Source: an uncultured Treponema sp.
GTDB taxonomy: Bacteria > Spirochaetota > Spirochaetia > Treponematales > Treponemataceae
DNA length: 7,830 bases
Direction: 5' to 3'
Assembly: GCA_934699065.1 (NCBI GenBank)
Contig: CAKUWD010000132.1
Location: forward strand, 1-7,830
Shown here: positions 6,087 to 7,830 of the stretch, piece by piece
Position numbering within the stretch: position 1 is the stretch's first letter
Layout of the letters: each line of letters begins with the position of its first letter
Made by a program: the position numbers and the translations under genes
Notes under the pieces: model-generated
What the model was told of the DNA's origin: nothing
What the model saw: only the letters and a program-made list of their open reading frames with translations
Databases searched by the model: none

Positions 6087-6092
6087 ATTATA
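6087..6092 (-). promoter_or_regulatory. Candidate -10 box of the phosphoribosyltransferase operon
   Basis: The minus strand reads TATAAT at 6092-6087, about 75 nt before the phosphoribosyltransferase ATG. No convincing -35 hexamer is found 16-18 nt upstream, and the area is AT-rich. The rest of the 195-bp divergent spacer (6012-6206) shows no clear rightward promoter for the CPBP gene. Confidence 0.35.
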
Positions 6093-6206
6093 ACGCTTTT
6101 TTATCTTTTATACTACTGATTTTTTCAGCCCGATTTTTTTTCAGGTGTATACCATATTTTAATAAATTATGTTATTATTCTCAAAAATTTAGAAAGAAGG
6201 TTTATC

Positions 6207-7055
6207 ATGAATTTATTCAAAAAAATTTTAAAAAATATTGGCGTTATAGTTTTATCAATTGTTATAATTTCTGCTGGAATTCTTTTACAGAATACAGTTC
6301 TCAGTCTTTCAGGTAATCAGAATTTGGGATATGTCATCTCATGTCTTTTAAGAATTGCAGTAACTGTATTACTTGCATGGTTTGTTTCAGCAAAAATCTT
6401 AAAAATGGATGCTGAAACTCTTGGTATTAAATTTAAGACAATTAAACTTCCATTAATTATTCTTGCAATTCTTTTACCTGTTTTAATACTCTTCTTTTAT
6501 GCTTTCATATTGCCAGGAAAACCTTACGTTGCAAATGAAGGAAAACTTTTTGATTCTTTAATCTATGGCCTCTTCAAAATTGGACTTCCTGCAGGTATAT
6601 GCGAAGAACTGATTTTTCGCGGAATGATTTTCCGTTACATGAAAAAGACTTTAGGTCAAAAAGCAGCCGTTATCATACCTGCAATTTTATTTGCCTGTCT
6701 TCACATTCTGAATATGCAAAGTTTTAATTTATTAGATTTAATACTTCTTATTCTGGCAGGTTCATCCGTATCGATAATGTTTACATTATTTGCCCTAAAT
6801 TCTGATTCGATATGGCCAGGTGCTTTAGCTCATAGTCTCTGGAACTTTTTGATAATTGGAAATCTATTTGGAATCGGAGAAATAGTTAATGGAATGCAAA
6901 ATGTATCTTATATTATAATTCCAGTAGAATCAGCAAGTAAACTTCTTACAGGTGGAAACTTTGGTGTTGAAGCCGCCTTGCCATCTATTATCGGATATAT
7001 TCTGGTTTCAATTTGCATTTACCTGATTGGTAAAAACAAGAAAGAAACGATTTGA
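6207..7055 (+). CDS. CPBP-family intramembrane metalloprotease (CAAX/Abi type)
   Basis: This 282-aa integral membrane protein has about eight hydrophobic segments and all three motifs of the CPBP (Rce1-like) family: EELIFR (133-138, the EExxxR motif), FACLH (162-166, FxxxH) and HSLWN (209-213, HxxxN). In the Rce1 structure these residues line the active site within the membrane. Bacterial members include probable proteases for bacteriocin maturation or self-immunity, but most have no assigned substrate, and nothing adjacent suggests a bacteriocin. The start follows AGAAGG (6195-6200) with a 6-nt gap. The gene is visibly AT-richer than the MATE and kinase genes (28% GC in one 60-bp line, against about 47-50%), which may reflect acquisition or simply membrane-protein codon needs. 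It appears monocistronic, followed by a hairpin terminator. Confidence 0.9.
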   Translation: MNLFKKILKNIGVIVLSIVIISAGILLQNTVLSLSGNQNLGYVISCLLRIAVTVLLAWFVSAKILKMDAETLGIKFKTIKLPLIILAILLPVLILFFYAFILPGKPYVANEGKLFDSLIYGLFKIGLPAGICEELIFRGMIFRYMKKTLGQKAAVIIPAILFACLHILNMQSFNLLDLILLILAGSSVSIMFTLFALNSDSIWPGALAHSLWNFLIIGNLFGIGEIVNGMQNVSYIIIPVESASKLLTGGNFGVEAALPSIIGYILVSICIYLIGKNKKETI

Positions 7056-7123
7056 TATAGGGTTGAAATATATACCTCACATCGATTTTTCTTCCAAAAT
7101 CCCACATTCGTATTAACAGTAAC

Positions 7124-7173
7124 ACGGTGGTTTCGATACGGCCATTGGCCTACTCAACCACCGTATTTTTTTT
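7124..7173 (+). terminator. Rho-independent terminator of the CPBP gene, built on repeat copy 2
   Basis: ACGGTGGTT (7124-7132) pairs perfectly with AACCACCGT (7156-7164) over 9 bp. A second inner stem, GGCC/GGCC, lies around ATT (7140-7150). Eight T residues follow at 7166-7173. The core 7126-7162 is the second copy of the dispersed repeat seen at 1159-1195 (34 of 37 identical). Here it has a T-run and would end transcription from the CPBP gene. Confidence 0.75.
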
Positions 7174-7175
7174 AT

Positions 7176-7204
7176 TTCACAAATCAGATTTTACCCTTTA
7201 TAAT
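7176..7204 (+). promoter_or_regulatory. Sigma70-type promoter of the nucleoside kinase
   Basis: TTCACA (7176-7181, 5 of 6 to the -35 consensus) and TATAAT (7199-7204, perfect -10) are separated by 17 bp. Transcription should begin near 7211, giving a leader of about 39 nt that contains only the right arm of the inverted repeat. This is the best promoter in the window. It starts just after the T-run of the preceding terminator. Confidence 0.7.
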
Positions 7205-7249
7205 AGAAGAATCGGAGAAGAAAAATCGAACAACAGTGAGGTATCTATC

Positions 7250-7830
7250 ATGAACGACATCAGCATTACATTTATAAAAGACGAAAAAGAAATAACTAAA
7301 AAACTGGTTCCATATGGAACACCTGTTTCTGTAATTACAGGAAACTTTGGAATCCCGGATAAAGAAATCTACGCAGTAAGAATAAGTAACGAAATCTGTC
7401 CTTTGGACATGCCTCTTACTTATGACGCAGTACTTGAGCCGGTTGTGGCAAAATCAAAGGATGGAGCTGCAGTTTACCGCCGCTCTCTCTGTCTCTTACT
7501 GGCCGCAGCCGCTCATAATCTTTTTCCAAAAGCCCGCCTTCTTGTAGGCCACAGTCTGGGTTACGGTTACTACTACACTCTTGAAGGTGCAAAAAAGATT
7601 ACTGACAAGGAAATCAAACAGCTTACTGCCGAAATGAATGCTCTTGTTGAAAAGGATATCCCAATCACAACAGAAACAATTCCTTACGCAAAGGCAGCTG
7701 AACTTTTTGAAAAACTCAATCTTGTAGAAACCCGCAAGCAGATTAAATTCAACTGTACTCCGACAATCAAAATCAATTCGATTGGGGACTTTTCTGATTT
7801 GTATTTTGGTCCACTTGTTCTTTCTACAAG
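7250..7830 (+). CDS. TGS-domain nucleoside (uridine-type) kinase, N-terminal part
   Basis: The frame opens at the ATG at 7250 and is still open at the window edge after 193 codons. The first ~65 residues form a TGS-like domain (VPYGTPVSVI, then an AVRISNEICPLDMPL region), and the next part resembles the second additional domain of threonyl-tRNA synthetase, with GHSLGYGYYYTLEGAKKI about 104-121. This order is typical of long bacterial nucleoside kinases of about 550 aa that end in a uridine-kinase P-loop domain. That kinase domain is outside the window, so the enzymatic call rests on the N-terminal architecture. A threonyl-tRNA synthetase is the main alternative, less likely given the sequence following the TGS domain. 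The SD is GAGG (7238-7241), 8 nt before the ATG, and lies inside the right arm of a long inverted repeat. It has its own promoter at 7176-7204. Confidence 0.75.
   Translation, partial: MNDISITFIKDEKEITKKLVPYGTPVSVITGNFGIPDKEIYAVRISNEICPLDMPLTYDAVLEPVVAKSKDGAAVYRRSLCLLLAAAAHNLFPKARLLVGHSLGYGYYYTLEGAKKITDKEIKQLTAEMNALVEKDIPITTETIPYAKAAELFEKLNLVETRKQIKFNCTPTIKINSIGDFSDLYFGPLVLST

Larger units (their letters stand above)
7068..7248. repeat. Interrupted inverted repeat flanking a terminator and promoter
   Basis: The left arm is 7068-7080 plus 7083-7094 and the right arm is 7217-7228 plus 7236-7248. The outer blocks (ATATATACCTCAC against ATAGATACCTCAC after reversing the right arm) match 12 of 13; the inner blocks (CGATTTTTCTTC) match 12 of 12. 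The unpaired joints are 2 nt on the left and 7 nt on the right. The enclosed 122 bp contain the hairpin terminator (7124-7173) and the kinase promoter (7176-7204). The right arm contains the kinase SD (GAGG, 7238-7241) and ends 1 nt before its ATG. Confidence 0.85.

Noticed and set aside
7068..7248. A MITE with terminal inverted repeats.
   Set aside because: No target-site duplication is visible outside the arms, and the arms overlap functional kinase expression signals; I kept the regulatory and inversion readings instead.
1..7830. CRISPR array, tRNA or rRNA genes, insertion sequence, toxin-antitoxin or bacteriocin cluster.
   Set aside because: No regularly spaced repeats, tRNA-like cloverleaf or transposase were seen. 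The CPBP protein has no bacteriocin or partner gene beside it, and the two small left-end genes match no toxin or antitoxin family I recognise.

Overview
The window looks like a piece of a spirochaete chromosome, most likely Treponema or a close relative. The main reason is a PUR-domain protein at 733-1152 that closely matches my recollection of the BpuR/DUF3276 family of spirochaetes and Bacteroidetes. Moderate-to-low GC, a conventional Shine-Dalgarno (SD) usage and short dispersed palindromes in the intergenic spaces fit this. The genus call is inference; no rRNA or other marker is present.

Layout. Positions 1-481 hold two leftward genes of unknown function: one cut by the window edge (1-166) and a 70-aa protein with a near-perfect SD (269-481). 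The 251-bp divergent spacer 482-732 contains a short palindrome, 10-bp-phased direct repeats and a foldable leader. The rightward PUR-domain gene (733-1152) and a MATE-family transporter (1204-2550) follow, separated by a hairpin-forming dispersed repeat that sits where the transporter's SD should be. A nested inverted repeat (2571-2651) separates these from a convergent leftward operon. Read in its own direction, that operon encodes a Gpt-like phosphoribosyltransferase (6011-5394), a secreted 707-aa beta-rich/beta-helix protein (5385-3262) and ribonuclease HII (3261-2656), with gaps of 8 bp and 0 bp. After a 195-bp divergent spacer, a rightward CPBP-family membrane protease-like gene (6207-7055) is followed by a structured 194-bp spacer and the start of a TGS-domain nucleoside kinase (7250 to the window edge).

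The genes form no single pathway. The phosphoribosyltransferase and nucleoside kinase fit nucleotide salvage, RNase HII is DNA/RNA-hybrid housekeeping, and MATE and CPBP are envelope proteins. The window is mostly ordinary chromosome, and I see no obvious defence system, CRISPR array, prophage or insertion sequence.

The strongest unexplained signal is in 7068-7248. A 25-position, 24-match interrupted inverted repeat flanks a segment holding both a hairpin terminator and a good sigma70-type promoter, and its right arm contains the kinase SD. It could hide that SD only in read-through transcripts, or it could be the boundary of an invertible promoter. The second signal is a possible H-type pseudoknot (684-717) just before the SD of the PUR gene, whose Borrelia homologue is known to regulate its own translation.
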